From: an uncultured Faecalibacterium sp.
Lineage (GTDB): Bacteria > Bacillota > Clostridia > Oscillospirales > Ruminococcaceae
Assembly: GCA_934525405.1 (NCBI GenBank)
Contig: CAKSZF010000062.1
Span: 1-8,387 of the forward strand
DNA: 8,387 nucleotides
Reading direction: 5' to 3'
Part shown: positions 1 to 6,822 of the stretch, piece by piece
Layout: the number at the start of each line of letters is the position of its first letter
Numbering within the stretch: the stretch's first letter is position 1
Notes under the pieces: generated by a model
Database searches by the model: none
The model's input: the letters and a program-made list of their open reading frames with translations, nothing else
Told to the model about the DNA's origin: nothing
Position numbers and translations under genes: made by a program

Positions 1-858
1 CTTGTGCCCGGCACCTACGACGAAGCCCACGACAAGGCCGTGCAGCTGCAAAAGGAGTACGACATGACCTTTATCCATCCCTATGATGACGAGCAGGTTA
101 TCGCCGGGCAGGGCACGATTGGTCTGGAGATCCTCGACCAGCTGCCGGATGTGGACGCTGTGGTGGTGCCGGTGGGCGGCGGTGGACTGATCTCCGGTAT
201 TGCCTTTGCCATCAAGACTCTGCGCCCGGAGGTCAAGGTGTATGGCGTACAGGCCGAGGGTGCCCCCAGTATGTACCGCAGCCTGCACGAGCACAAGTAC
301 CAGACCCTGAAATCTGCTTCCACCTTTGCGGACGGCATTCAGGTCAAGACCCCGGGCGAGCTGACCTATCAGCTGTGCGAGCAGTATGTGGATGATATCG
401 TTACCGTGACCGAGGATGAGACGGCGGCGGCCATTCTCTCCCTGATGGAGAACCAGAAGCTGGTGGCCGAGGGTGCAGGCGCTGTGCCAGTGGCGGCGGT
501 GCTGTTCCACAAGCTGCCGGTGGAGGGCAAAAAGGTGGCCTGCGTCATCTCCGGCGGCAACATTGATGTGAACATCCTGAACCGCGTTATCACCCGCGGT
601 CTTGTGATGAGCGGCCGCAAGGCAAACCTGACTATCGCATTGGAGGACAAGCCCGGCCAGCTGAAAAAGGTGGCCGAGGTGGTGTCCCGCTGCGGCAGCA
701 ACGTGGTGTCGGTGCAGCATGACGGCTCCGACCCCAATATGCCCATTTCCAGCTGCTTCCTCAAGCTGACGCTGGAGACCCGCGATGCCGCTCAGATCGA
801 GCAGATCCGCACTGAGCTGACCAAGGCCGGTTTCCAGCTGGTCAGCGAGCGGGTGTAA
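1..858 (+). CDS. ilvA: Threonine ammonia-lyase (threonine dehydratase), medium form, 5'-truncated by window edge
   Basis: This is a PLP enzyme that converts L-threonine to 2-ketobutyrate and ammonia in the cytosol, the committed step into isoleucine. The frame is open from base 1, so the true start lies outside; by family comparison about 120 residues are missing, including the PLP-binding lysine region. Numbering from the GTG at base 4, the visible part has the segment FIHPYDDEQVIAGQGTIG (23-40), typical of the family. It also has the phosphate-binding glycine loop VGGGGL (57-62) and SGGN (183-186) near the PLP ring. An ACT-like regulatory domain begins at about 209 (LTIALEDKPGQL) and runs to the end at 284. 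A single short ACT-like domain matches the medium form rather than the long E. coli IlvA with two domains. The sequence alone does not settle whether it is feedback-inhibited. The link to isoleucine synthesis is supported by ridA downstream and the ilvBNCD cluster beyond. Confidence 0.95.
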   Translation, partial: LVPGTYDEAHDKAVQLQKEYDMTFIHPYDDEQVIAGQGTIGLEILDQLPDVDAVVVPVGGGGLISGIAFAIKTLRPEVKVYGVQAEGAPSMYRSLHEHKYQTLKSASTFADGIQVKTPGELTYQLCEQYVDDIVTVTEDETAAAILSLMENQKLVAEGAGAVPVAAVLFHKLPVEGKKVACVISGGNIDVNILNRVITRGLVMSGRKANLTIALEDKPGQLKKVAEVVSRCGSNVVSVQHDGSDPNMPISSCFLKLTLETRDAAQIEQIRTELTKAGFQLVSERV

Positions 859-879
859 ACTTCATCGTTTGCAAGAGTG

Positions 880-985
880 AAAGCCTTCCCCCGGACGGGG
901 GAAGATGGATGCGAATGTAGTGAGCAGCCGGATGAGGGCGCAGGCAAGCAGCAGCTTACGGGAAATTACCCCCTCATCCGGCTCT
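880..985. repeat. Palindromic intergenic repeat between ilvA and ridA
   Basis: The ilvA-ridA gap (859-1045) holds two strong inverted repeats. The first is a perfect 8-bp stem, CTTCCCCC (885-892) with GGGGGAAG (897-904), around a GGAC loop. The second is a perfect 13-bp inverted repeat, AGCCGGATGAGGG (926-938) with CCCTCATCCGGCT (971-983), enclosing 32 nt. Neither is followed by a T tract, so neither is a convincing intrinsic terminator. The GTGAAAGCCT(C/T)CC hairpin lead-in recurs in altered form near 6684-6708, which suggests a dispersed element family. I recall similar blocks as common intergenic repeats in Faecalibacterium-type genomes, but could not check this. I see no convincing promoter for ridA in the remaining AT-rich stretch (990-1030). 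Confidence 0.7.
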
Positions 986-1045
986 ATCCGAAGAAAAAAG
1001 CGAATTTGTTCTAAACATAATGTAATATAAAGGAGAAAATATACT

Positions 1046-1420
1046 ATGAAAGTCGTATCTACTACCAACGCACCGGCCGCCATCGGCCCTTACAGTCAGG
1101 CACTGGATCTGGGCAACATGGTGTTTGTTTCCGGGCAGATTCCGGTAGACCCCGCCACCGGCACCATGGCCGATACCGTGGAGCAGCAGGCCGCACAGAG
1201 CCTTGCCAACCTGAAGGCGATTCTGGCCGAGGCGGGGCTTTCCATGAACAACGTGGTCAAGACGGTGATCTTTCTGGCTGACATCAACGATTTTGCCGCA
1301 GTGAACGCAGAGTACGCCAAGGCCTTTGCCGAGCCGTTCCCCGCCCGCAGCTGCGTGCAGGTGGCAGCCATCCCCAAGGGCGCAAAGCTGGAGATCGAGT
1401 GCATCGCCGTGCGGGACTGA
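1046..1420 (+). CDS. ridA: RidA family 2-iminobutanoate/2-iminopropanoate deaminase
   Basis: This small cytosolic enzyme hydrolyses the enamine/imine intermediates released by PLP dehydratases such as IlvA to the keto acid. It thereby protects other PLP enzymes from 2-aminoacrylate damage. The 124-residue length is normal for the YjgF/YER057c/UK114 family. Family residues are all present: Y16, S29 in the segment FVSGQIPVDPATG, N87, R101 in PARSCVQVA, C103 and E116. R101 corresponds to the carboxylate-binding arginine (R105 of E. coli RidA), which marks the true RidA subfamily rather than the Rid2-7 groups. The ATG at 1046 follows AGGAG (1031-1035) at 10 nt. It lies 187 nt downstream of ilvA on the same strand, and the pairing makes direct metabolic sense because IlvA makes its substrate. 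A strong terminator follows. Confidence 0.96.
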   Translation: MKVVSTTNAPAAIGPYSQALDLGNMVFVSGQIPVDPATGTMADTVEQQAAQSLANLKAILAEAGLSMNNVVKTVIFLADINDFAAVNAEYAKAFAEPFPARSCVQVAAIPKGAKLEIECIAVRD

Positions 1421-1438
1421 GCGAATAAATAAGACAAG

Positions 1439-1487
1439 AAAAGCGGGACACCGGAGCATCTGCGGATGCTTTGGTGTCCCGCTTTTT
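1439..1487. terminator. Strong intrinsic terminator, probably bidirectional, between convergent ridA and ATPase gene
   Basis: GCGGGACACC (1443-1452) pairs with GGTGTCCCGC (1473-1482). The stem continues inward through two G-T pairs, one A-T pair and GCATC/GATGC to a TGCG loop (1461-1464), giving about 18 continuous pairs. Flanking A residues on the left and TTTTT (1483-1487) on the right extend the stem and supply the T tract for the plus strand. On the minus strand the stem is followed by TTTTCTTG, so it can also end the convergent gene that stops at 1511. Confidence 0.93.
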
Positions 1488-1510
1488 GATAACGTTTAAA
1501 ACTGGCGCAT

Positions 1511-2728
1511 TTACTTCTGCACACCGGCTTCGCATTGCTCGATGAACTGCTTGGCTACCCGGGGGCTGCGGCCACCGGCACGCAGGGCAAAGGCCTCGGC
1601 CTTGAGCAGCAGTTGCTCGGTGGGGATCTGGATGTTGTGCCGCTTTGCAAGCTCTTCCAGAATGGTTTCGAACCGGGCCTTTTCCGGCCGCTGGAAGGTG
1701 ACTGTCAGGCCGAACCGGGCGGAAAGGCTCATCAGTTCCTGCCGGGTGTCGGCTTCGTGGATGTCGTCGCCGGTGCGGTCTGAGAGGGTCTCCTTGATGA
1801 GGTGGCGGCGGTTGGAGGTGGCATACACCGCAATGTTCTGAGCGCGTCCGCCTACGCTGCCCTCCAGGATGGCTTTCAGCGCGGCAAAGTTGTCGTCGTT
1901 GGCGGTAAAGCTCAGGTCGTCGATGAACAAAATGAACTTGAGCGGGTTTGCCGCCAGCTTGTCCATCAGGTCGGGGATCTGGTACAGCTGGTTCTTTTTT
2001 ACCTCCACCAGCCGCAGCCCCTCGGGCGCAAACTCGTTGGCAATGGCCTTTACCGCGCTGGATTTGCCGGTACCGGCATCGCCGTACAGCAGCACATTGT
2101 TGGCGGGCATCCCGGCCAGCAGCGCCTTGGTGTTGGCAATCACCTTTTCTCGCTCCTTCTCGTAGCCGGGCAGCTCGGAAAGGCGCTGCGGGTCGGGGTA
2201 TTTTACCGGCACAAGCTGACCGCTCTCCACTGTGAATACATGGTGCTTTGCAAACATGCCGTAGCCCTTTTTGCTCACCTCGCTCATGCGCTGGGCATAG
2301 GCGGCGGCAAGGTCAAGCTCACAGGTCTGCCACCGGGGCAGGAAAGCCAGCTCCGGCCGCTGCGCCTGCTCCGAGTAGGCGGTCTGGAACAGATCGTCCA
2401 GCGTCAGCCCGCACAGCTGCTGCAAAAATTGCAGCTCGCTGTCCAAGGCGCTTTGCAGCAGCGCGTCCAGCTGCCCTGCGGCGGCCTGCCGCACACAGAG
2501 GGTCTCGGTCTCCAGCACGGCATTGCTCAGGTAGCTGCTCCAGTTGGTGGTGGATTCAAACAAAGCGGCCTCAAAGGCGGCCACGGCGTCGCACACCGGG
2601 CCGTAGGAGGAGCAGCCTGCCTCCATGCGGTCGGTCAGGTCTAAAAGCCTTGCCACAACAGGGTCGTTCAGCAGGGCGCGGAACACAACAAGCCCATGCA
2701 GATGGGCATTCCATTCTCTCAGTTTCAT
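1511..2728 (-). CDS. DUF815-type AAA+ ATPase of unknown function
   Basis: This is a predicted cytosolic P-loop ATPase of 405 residues; I recognise the family (DUF815 / COG2607-like) but no established function. The first 190 residues or so are helical and poorly conserved in appearance. The AAA+ core follows: Walker A GDAGTGKS (216-223), Walker B FILFIDD (265-271), a sensor-1-like ATSNRR (303-308), and near the C terminus GGRSPRVAKQFIE (385-397), which resembles a sensor-2 helix. No signal peptide or membrane segment is visible. The start at 2728 was chosen because AAAGGG lies 8 nt upstream. An in-frame ATG at 2752, with TAGGG 9 nt before it, is a real alternative adding 8 residues. Starts further upstream (up to 2821) lie before the predicted transcript start and are unlikely. 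The gene is convergent with ridA and divergent from ilvB. Nothing in it suggests a role in amino acid synthesis, so it is probably a neighbour by chance. Confidence 0.9.
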   Translation of the reverse strand: MKLREWNAHLHGLVVFRALLNDPVVARLLDLTDRMEAGCSSYGPVCDAVAAFEAALFESTTNWSSYLSNAVLETETLCVRQAAAGQLDALLQSALDSELQFLQQLCGLTLDDLFQTAYSEQAQRPELAFLPRWQTCELDLAAAYAQRMSEVSKKGYGMFAKHHVFTVESGQLVPVKYPDPQRLSELPGYEKEREKVIANTKALLAGMPANNVLLYGDAGTGKSSAVKAIANEFAPEGLRLVEVKKNQLYQIPDLMDKLAANPLKFILFIDDLSFTANDDNFAALKAILEGSVGGRAQNIAVYATSNRRHLIKETLSDRTGDDIHEADTRQELMSLSARFGLTVTFQRPEKARFETILEELAKRHNIQIPTEQLLLKAEAFALRAGGRSPRVAKQFIEQCEAGVQK

Positions 2729-2792
2729 AGGTCGATCCCTTTTCCTCTCCATTGGCACATACCCTACAAAACGCAGGTACGCGGATATCAAA

Positions 2793-2821
2793 AGTATACA
2801 GCGGTTCGGGTGTGGATGCAA
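2793..2821 (-). promoter_or_regulatory. Sigma-A-type promoter for the DUF815 ATPase gene
   Basis: Read on the minus strand, TTGCAT (2821-2816) and TATACT (2798-2793) are separated by 17 nt. The expected transcript start is near 2786, leaving a 5' leader of about 58 nt to the ATG at 2728. This argues against translation starting at the most upstream in-frame ATG at 2821. Confidence 0.75.
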
Positions 2822-2874
2822 GGGGGTGTTAAAAATGCTTCATCTTTGGGCTGATTCAGGTTACAAATTGTCGA

Positions 2875-2902
2875 TTGACAAAAGCCCGGTTTATAGTATA
2901 AT
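2875..2902 (+). promoter_or_regulatory. Near-consensus sigma-A promoter for the ilvBNC(D) operon
   Basis: A perfect TTGACA (2875-2880) and a perfect TATAAT (2897-2902) are separated by 16 nt, predicting a start near 2909. Such a strong core promoter fits an operon whose control is exercised after initiation, by the T-box leader directly downstream. Its -35 element lies only 53 nt from that of the divergent ATPase promoter. Confidence 0.9.
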
Positions 2903-2908
2903 TTACAT

Positions 2909-3200
2909 CAACAAATGCGCAGATGGGAAAAAGTACCACACGATCCCCACTGTTCAGAGAGCTGCCGTCTGGTGCAAGGCAGTCAGCGTTTCGTGCGGAA
3001 AATCATCCCGGAGCAGCCTGCCCAACGGGTGCAAAACCCTTGTAAGCAGCGCCGGTTGCAGCCGTTACCGTGCAGGGCTTTGTTGGAAGCCCGTGAGAGG
3101 GTGTGCACAGCACGCCAACGAGAGTGGTACCGCAGAGAGCTTGATGTTACAAGGTCTTTGTCTCTTGAAAGAAGCAGGGGACAAGGGCTTTTTCTTTTTC
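2909..3200 (+). promoter_or_regulatory. T-box leader with isoleucine (ATC) specifier controlling ilvB operon
   Basis: This leader senses uncharged tRNA and allows readthrough into ilvB when the amino acid is scarce. Stem I marks are visible. GGGA (2925-2928) pairs with TCCC (3006-3009), and AGTA (2932-2935) faces GAA (2998-3000) in the loop-E motif. The helix CACGA/TCGTG (2939-2943, 2991-2995) lies above it. AGAGAG (2956-2961) is the distal bulge, followed by the stem CTGCC/GGCAG (2962-2966, 2978-2982) and the terminal-loop motif GGTGCAA (2971-2977). Immediately after GAA plus one base comes ATC (3002-3004) followed by A, the position of the specifier, so the regulator is read as tRNA-Ile. 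Further hairpins are 3075-3080/3087-3092 and 3100-3106/3110-3116. The T-box sequence is AGAGTGGTACCGCA (3121-3134); its TGGT would pair with ACCA of a tRNA with discriminator A, as expected for tRNA-Ile. The antiterminator pairs 3119-3124 with 3162-3167 and 3132-3138 with 3155-3161, excluding the terminator. The specifier reading is the least certain part. Confidence 0.92.
3151..3200 (+). terminator. Leader terminator of the T-box attenuator
   Basis: The arm 3151-3164 (AAGGTCTTTGTCTC) pairs with 3178-3191 over 14 positions, several of them G-T, around a 13-nt loop. It is followed by TTTTTCTTTTT (3189-3199). Its 5' arm is the same stretch that forms the 3' side of the T-box antiterminator (3155-3167), so the two structures exclude each other. 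Confidence 0.88.
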
Positions 3201-3243
3201 GAAAGCTCTCCCCGGGGGAATGGATAAGAAGTGGAACAGGAAT

Positions 3244-3248
3244 AGGAG
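3244..3248 (+). promoter_or_regulatory. Ribosome binding site that fixes the ilvB start
   Basis: AGGAG sits 7 nt before the ATG at 3256. The in-frame upstream ATG at 3220 has only a G run directly against it and lies just past the leader terminator, so 3256 is preferred. Confidence 0.85.
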
Positions 3249-3255
3249 CAACACC

Positions 3256-4920
3256 ATGCAGTTGAATGGTTCTCAGATCTTTGTAGAGGTCCTGTGCGAG
3301 CAGGGAGTGGACACTCTTTTTGGCTACCCCGGCGGCGCTGTGCTGAACCTTTACGACGAGCTGTATAAGAATGCCGACCGCATCACCCATGTGCTTACCG
3401 CCCACGAGCAGGGCGCAGCCCATGCAGCGGACGGCTACGCCCGCGCCACCGGCCGCACCGGCGTGGTACTGGCTACCAGCGGCCCGGGTGCCACCAATCT
3501 GGTCACCGGCATTGCAACCGCCTATATGGACTCGGTGCCCATGGTGGCCTTTACCGGCAACGTGCCCACCAGCAGCATCGGCAGGGACGGCTTTCAGGAA
3601 GCTTACATCGAGGGCATTACAGTGCCCATCACAAAGCATAATTTCACGGTGCGCCGGGTAGAGGATCTGGCCGACACCATGCGGGCAGCTTTTCGCATTG
3701 CGCAGAGCGGCCGCAAGGGCCCGGTGCTGGTGGATATCCCCAAGGACGTGACCGCAGCGGTGTGCGAGTTCACCCCCAAGCAGCCGGAGCCTATCCGCAC
3801 CGTGACTACCTATAATGAGGAGCAGGTGCACTGGGCGGCAGACCTCATCAACGCCGCACAGCGTCCGCTGGTGTACTTTGGCGGCGGCGTGCGCAGCGCA
3901 GCCAGCTGCCAGCCGTTGCGGGATCTGCTGCACAAGGCGGAGATCCCCGCCACCTACACCCTGATGGCTGCAGGCGTTGTGCCCTACGGTGACCCGATGA
4001 ATCTGGGGATGCTGGGCATGCACGGCTGCTACACCTCCAACCGGGCAGTGGCAGAGTGTGATGTGCTCATCGCGGTGGGCACCCGCTTCTCCGACCGTGT
4101 GGCGCTGAACCCCAAGACTTTTGCCAAGAACGCCACCATCATCCAGATCGACATTGACGCCAGCGAGCTGGGCAAGAACGTGGATGTGGATCTTTCCATC
4201 GTGGGCGATGCAGCCTATGTGCTGAACGCTATGCTGCCCCAGATCAAGCCCGCCAAGCACCCGGACTGGATGACGATGATCCAGAGCTGGCAGGCACAGG
4301 ATTACCATCCTGTGTCCGACCCCACCCGGCTGATGCCCCATCAGGTCATCGGCGAGGTGTGCAACCAGTGCGGCCCCGATGCCGTGTATGTTACCGATGT
4401 GGGCCAGCACCAGATGTGGGCGGCGCAGTACCTGCGCCACACCAAGAGCCGCGGCTTTATCACCAGCGGCGGCCTTGGCACCATGGGCTTTGGCTACGGC
4501 GCTGCCATTGGTGCCCAGATGGCACTGGGACGTCAGCAGCGTGTGGTGATGTTTACCGGCGACGGCTCCTTCCACATGAACCTGAACGAAGCCTGCACCG
4601 CCGTCAGCTACGAGCTGCCCATCATCACGGTCATCTTCAATAACTCGGTGCTGGGCATGGTGCGCCAGTGGCAGACCAGTTTTTACGGCAAGCGTTACAG
4701 CCAGACCGACCCCCACCGCAAGACCGATTTTGTCAAGCTGGCAGACGGCTTTGGCCTGAAGGGCTACCGCTGCACCAACCTGCCGGAGTTTCAGGAAGCC
4801 TTTGCAGATGCCTTGCAGCAGAAAGGCCCCACTTGGATCGAGTGCATCATTGACAAGGACGAAAAGGTGCTGCCCATGATCCCCGGCGGCGGCGATATCA
4901 ACGACATCATCATGGAATAA
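3256..4920 (+). CDS. ilvB: Acetolactate synthase (acetohydroxyacid synthase), large catalytic subunit
   Basis: This ThDP- and FAD-dependent enzyme condenses pyruvate with a second pyruvate to acetolactate (valine/leucine) or with 2-ketobutyrate to acetohydroxybutyrate (isoleucine). Its 554 residues are the usual length. The N-terminal domain has GYPGGAVLNLYDELY (23-37) and the catalytic glutamate E51 in TAHEQGAAHAADGYA. Further on come ATSGPGATN and the conserved GRDGFQEA segment. The middle domain holds the FAD-contact type segment GMHGCYTSNRAV. The C-terminal ThDP domain has the metal/ThDP motif GDGSF (435-439) running to NN (462-463). It also has VRQWQ with W472, the tryptophan linked in characterised AHAS enzymes to herbicide binding and 2-ketobutyrate preference, which sets it apart from the catabolic AlsS type. 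The regulatory subunit follows after 15 nt, supporting anabolic AHAS. The operon is under the T-box leader. Confidence 0.97.
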   Translation: MQLNGSQIFVEVLCEQGVDTLFGYPGGAVLNLYDELYKNADRITHVLTAHEQGAAHAADGYARATGRTGVVLATSGPGATNLVTGIATAYMDSVPMVAFTGNVPTSSIGRDGFQEAYIEGITVPITKHNFTVRRVEDLADTMRAAFRIAQSGRKGPVLVDIPKDVTAAVCEFTPKQPEPIRTVTTYNEEQVHWAADLINAAQRPLVYFGGGVRSAASCQPLRDLLHKAEIPATYTLMAAGVVPYGDPMNLGMLGMHGCYTSNRAVAECDVLIAVGTRFSDRVALNPKTFAKNATIIQIDIDASELGKNVDVDLSIVGDAAYVLNAMLPQIKPAKHPDWMTMIQSWQAQDYHPVSDPTRLMPHQVIGEVCNQCGPDAVYVTDVGQHQMWAAQYLRHTKSRGFITSGGLGTMGFGYGAAIGAQMALGRQQRVVMFTGDGSFHMNLNEACTAVSYELPIITVIFNNSVLGMVRQWQTSFYGKRYSQTDPHRKTDFVKLADGFGLKGYRCTNLPEFQEAFADALQQKGPTWIECIIDKDEKVLPMIPGGGDINDIIME

Positions 4921-4935
4921 GGAGGACACAGCATC

Positions 4936-5499
4936 ATGGAATCTGATCAGCGCAGGGTCATCAGCCTGCTGGTGGACAACCAGAGCGGCGTTCTGGCCCG
5001 GGTGTCCAACCTGTTCTGCCGCCGTGGCTTTAACATCGACAGCCTTACGGTGTCTGCCACCAACGACCCGGCAGTCAGCCGCATCACAGTGACCATTACC
5101 AGCGACGAAAAGGCTTTGCAGCAGCTGGTATTGCAGACCGAGCGTCTGGAGGTCACCCGGCAGGTGTTCGTGCTGGACAGCGAAAAATCGCTGGAGCGGG
5201 AGCTGCTGCTGCTCAAGGTGGAATCGGACGTGCACAACCGCACCGAACTGCGGGAAATCGCCTGCATCTACAAGGCAAAAATCATTGATCTTTCCCCGGA
5301 CAGCATGGTGTTTGAACTCATCGGCCGACCGGACAAGTTGGACGCATTCTTAAAAATGTTCGAGGGTTACAATATCCTTGAGCAGTGCCGCACCGGCGTT
5401 ACTGCACTGGAGCGCGGCGGGATGCACCAGCATATCCAGAAGCCGCCGCAGGAGGTGCGCTCCGTCCAGCTGCCCCCGCCGGGCACAAGACGGGCATAA
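4936..5499 (+). CDS. ilvN: Acetolactate synthase small (regulatory) subunit
   Basis: This subunit binds IlvB, raises its activity and, in the family, confers feedback inhibition by valine or other branched-chain amino acids. An N-terminal ACT domain spans about 8-80 with DNQSGVLARVSNLFCRRGFNID. G18 and N33 align with G14 and N29 of E. coli IlvH, positions tied to valine binding, so feedback sensitivity is plausible. The AHAS small-subunit C-terminal domain follows (about 92-160), ending in TGVTALERGG. A proline-rich, basic tail of about 25 residues (163-187) extends beyond the E. coli IlvH core of 163 residues; its function is unknown. The gene starts at the ATG with GGAGG (4921-4925) at 10 nt, and the binding site directly abuts the ilvB stop codon, consistent with translational coupling. 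Total length is 187 residues. Confidence 0.96.
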   Translation: MESDQRRVISLLVDNQSGVLARVSNLFCRRGFNIDSLTVSATNDPAVSRITVTITSDEKALQQLVLQTERLEVTRQVFVLDSEKSLERELLLLKVESDVHNRTELREIACIYKAKIIDLSPDSMVFELIGRPDKLDAFLKMFEGYNILEQCRTGVTALERGGMHQHIQKPPQEVRSVQLPPPGTRRA

Positions 5500-6618
<1,119 letters not shown>

Positions 6619-6741
6619 TGAACTCCCCCAGTCGCCTGCGGCGACAGCCCCCTCAAAGAGGGAGCCTTTTGTCTGACCGCAGCGTGAAGCCTCCCTCCGT
6701 GAGGGAGGTGGCATCGCGCAAGCGATGACGGAAGGAGTTCA
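6619..6741. repeat. Composite inverted-repeat element between ilvC and ilvD
   Basis: The element begins one base after the ilvC stop and is bounded by a perfect inverted pair, TGAACTCC (6619-6626) and GGAGTTCA (6734-6741). Inside are successive hairpins: GTCGCC/GGCGAC (6631-6636, 6640-6645), a CCCTC/GAGGG stem (6650-6654, 6658-6662), CCTCCCTC/GAGGGAGG with a CGT loop (6690-6697, 6701-6708), and CATCGC/GCGATG with a GCAA loop (6712-6717, 6722-6727). No open frame, direct target duplication or transposase is visible. The GC-rich hairpin block resembles short dispersed repeats I associate with Faecalibacterium-like genomes. A non-autonomous mobile element (MITE-like) is one possible origin. Confidence 0.75.
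6647..6670 (+). terminator. Weak terminator-like hairpin inside the ilvC-ilvD repeat
   Basis: GCCCCCTC (6647-6654) pairs with GAGGGAGC (6658-6665) around an AAA loop, with one A-C mismatch. It is followed by TTTT (6667-6670). The short T run makes it a weak candidate that may reduce rather than stop transcription toward ilvD. Confidence 0.4.
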
Positions 6742-6766
6742 GCCAAAAGCTGCTTTTAAAACGAAG

Positions 6767-6799
6767 AAAGGCTCCCTCCTTTGGGAGGGGGTCTTTTGT
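6767..6799 (+). terminator. Terminator-like hairpin just upstream of ilvD
   Basis: The arm AAAGGCTCCCTCC (6767-6779) pairs over 13 positions, two of them G-T, with 6784-6796 around a TTTG loop. TTTTGTT (6794-6800) overlaps and follows the base of the stem. Its position, 26 nt before the ilvD start, is odd for a terminator, because no clear promoter lies between it and ilvD. It may act as partial polarity control, or simply be a repeat remnant. Confidence 0.5.
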
Positions 6800-6822
6800 T
6801 ATAAGGAAAAGAGGAACAAACC

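Noticed and set aside
880..985. A CRISPR array or a terminator in the ilvA-ridA gap.
   Set aside because: The repeats are inverted, not regularly spaced direct repeats, and no T tract follows either stem.
1802..2644. A 280-codon plus-strand open frame inside the ATPase gene.
   Set aside because: It is antisense to a gene with intact Walker motifs, has Gln/Gly/Leu-rich low-complexity composition and shows no family resemblance.
2729..2821. Upstream extension of the ATPase to the ATG at 2821.
   Set aside because: That ATG lies within the -35 element of the predicted promoter and upstream of the predicted transcript start.
3220..3255. An upstream in-frame ATG that would add 12 residues to IlvB.
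   Set aside because: The start at 3256 has AGGAG at ideal spacing, and the extra residues (MDKKWNRNRSNT) do not resemble the IlvB N terminus; the ATG at 3220 has no properly spaced ribosome binding site.
2915..3265. A plus-strand open frame covering the T-box leader, considered as a leader peptide or small protein.
   Set aside because: It coincides with structured T-box RNA, has no ribosome binding site, and has no run of Ile/Val/Leu codons that would suggest ribosome-mediated attenuation.
2983..5235. A 750-codon open frame on the minus strand opposite ilvB and ilvN.
   Set aside because: It lies antisense to two unambiguous enzyme genes, has repetitive His/Val/Gly/Ala-rich composition typical of a GC-biased shadow frame, and shows no domain or ribosome binding site.
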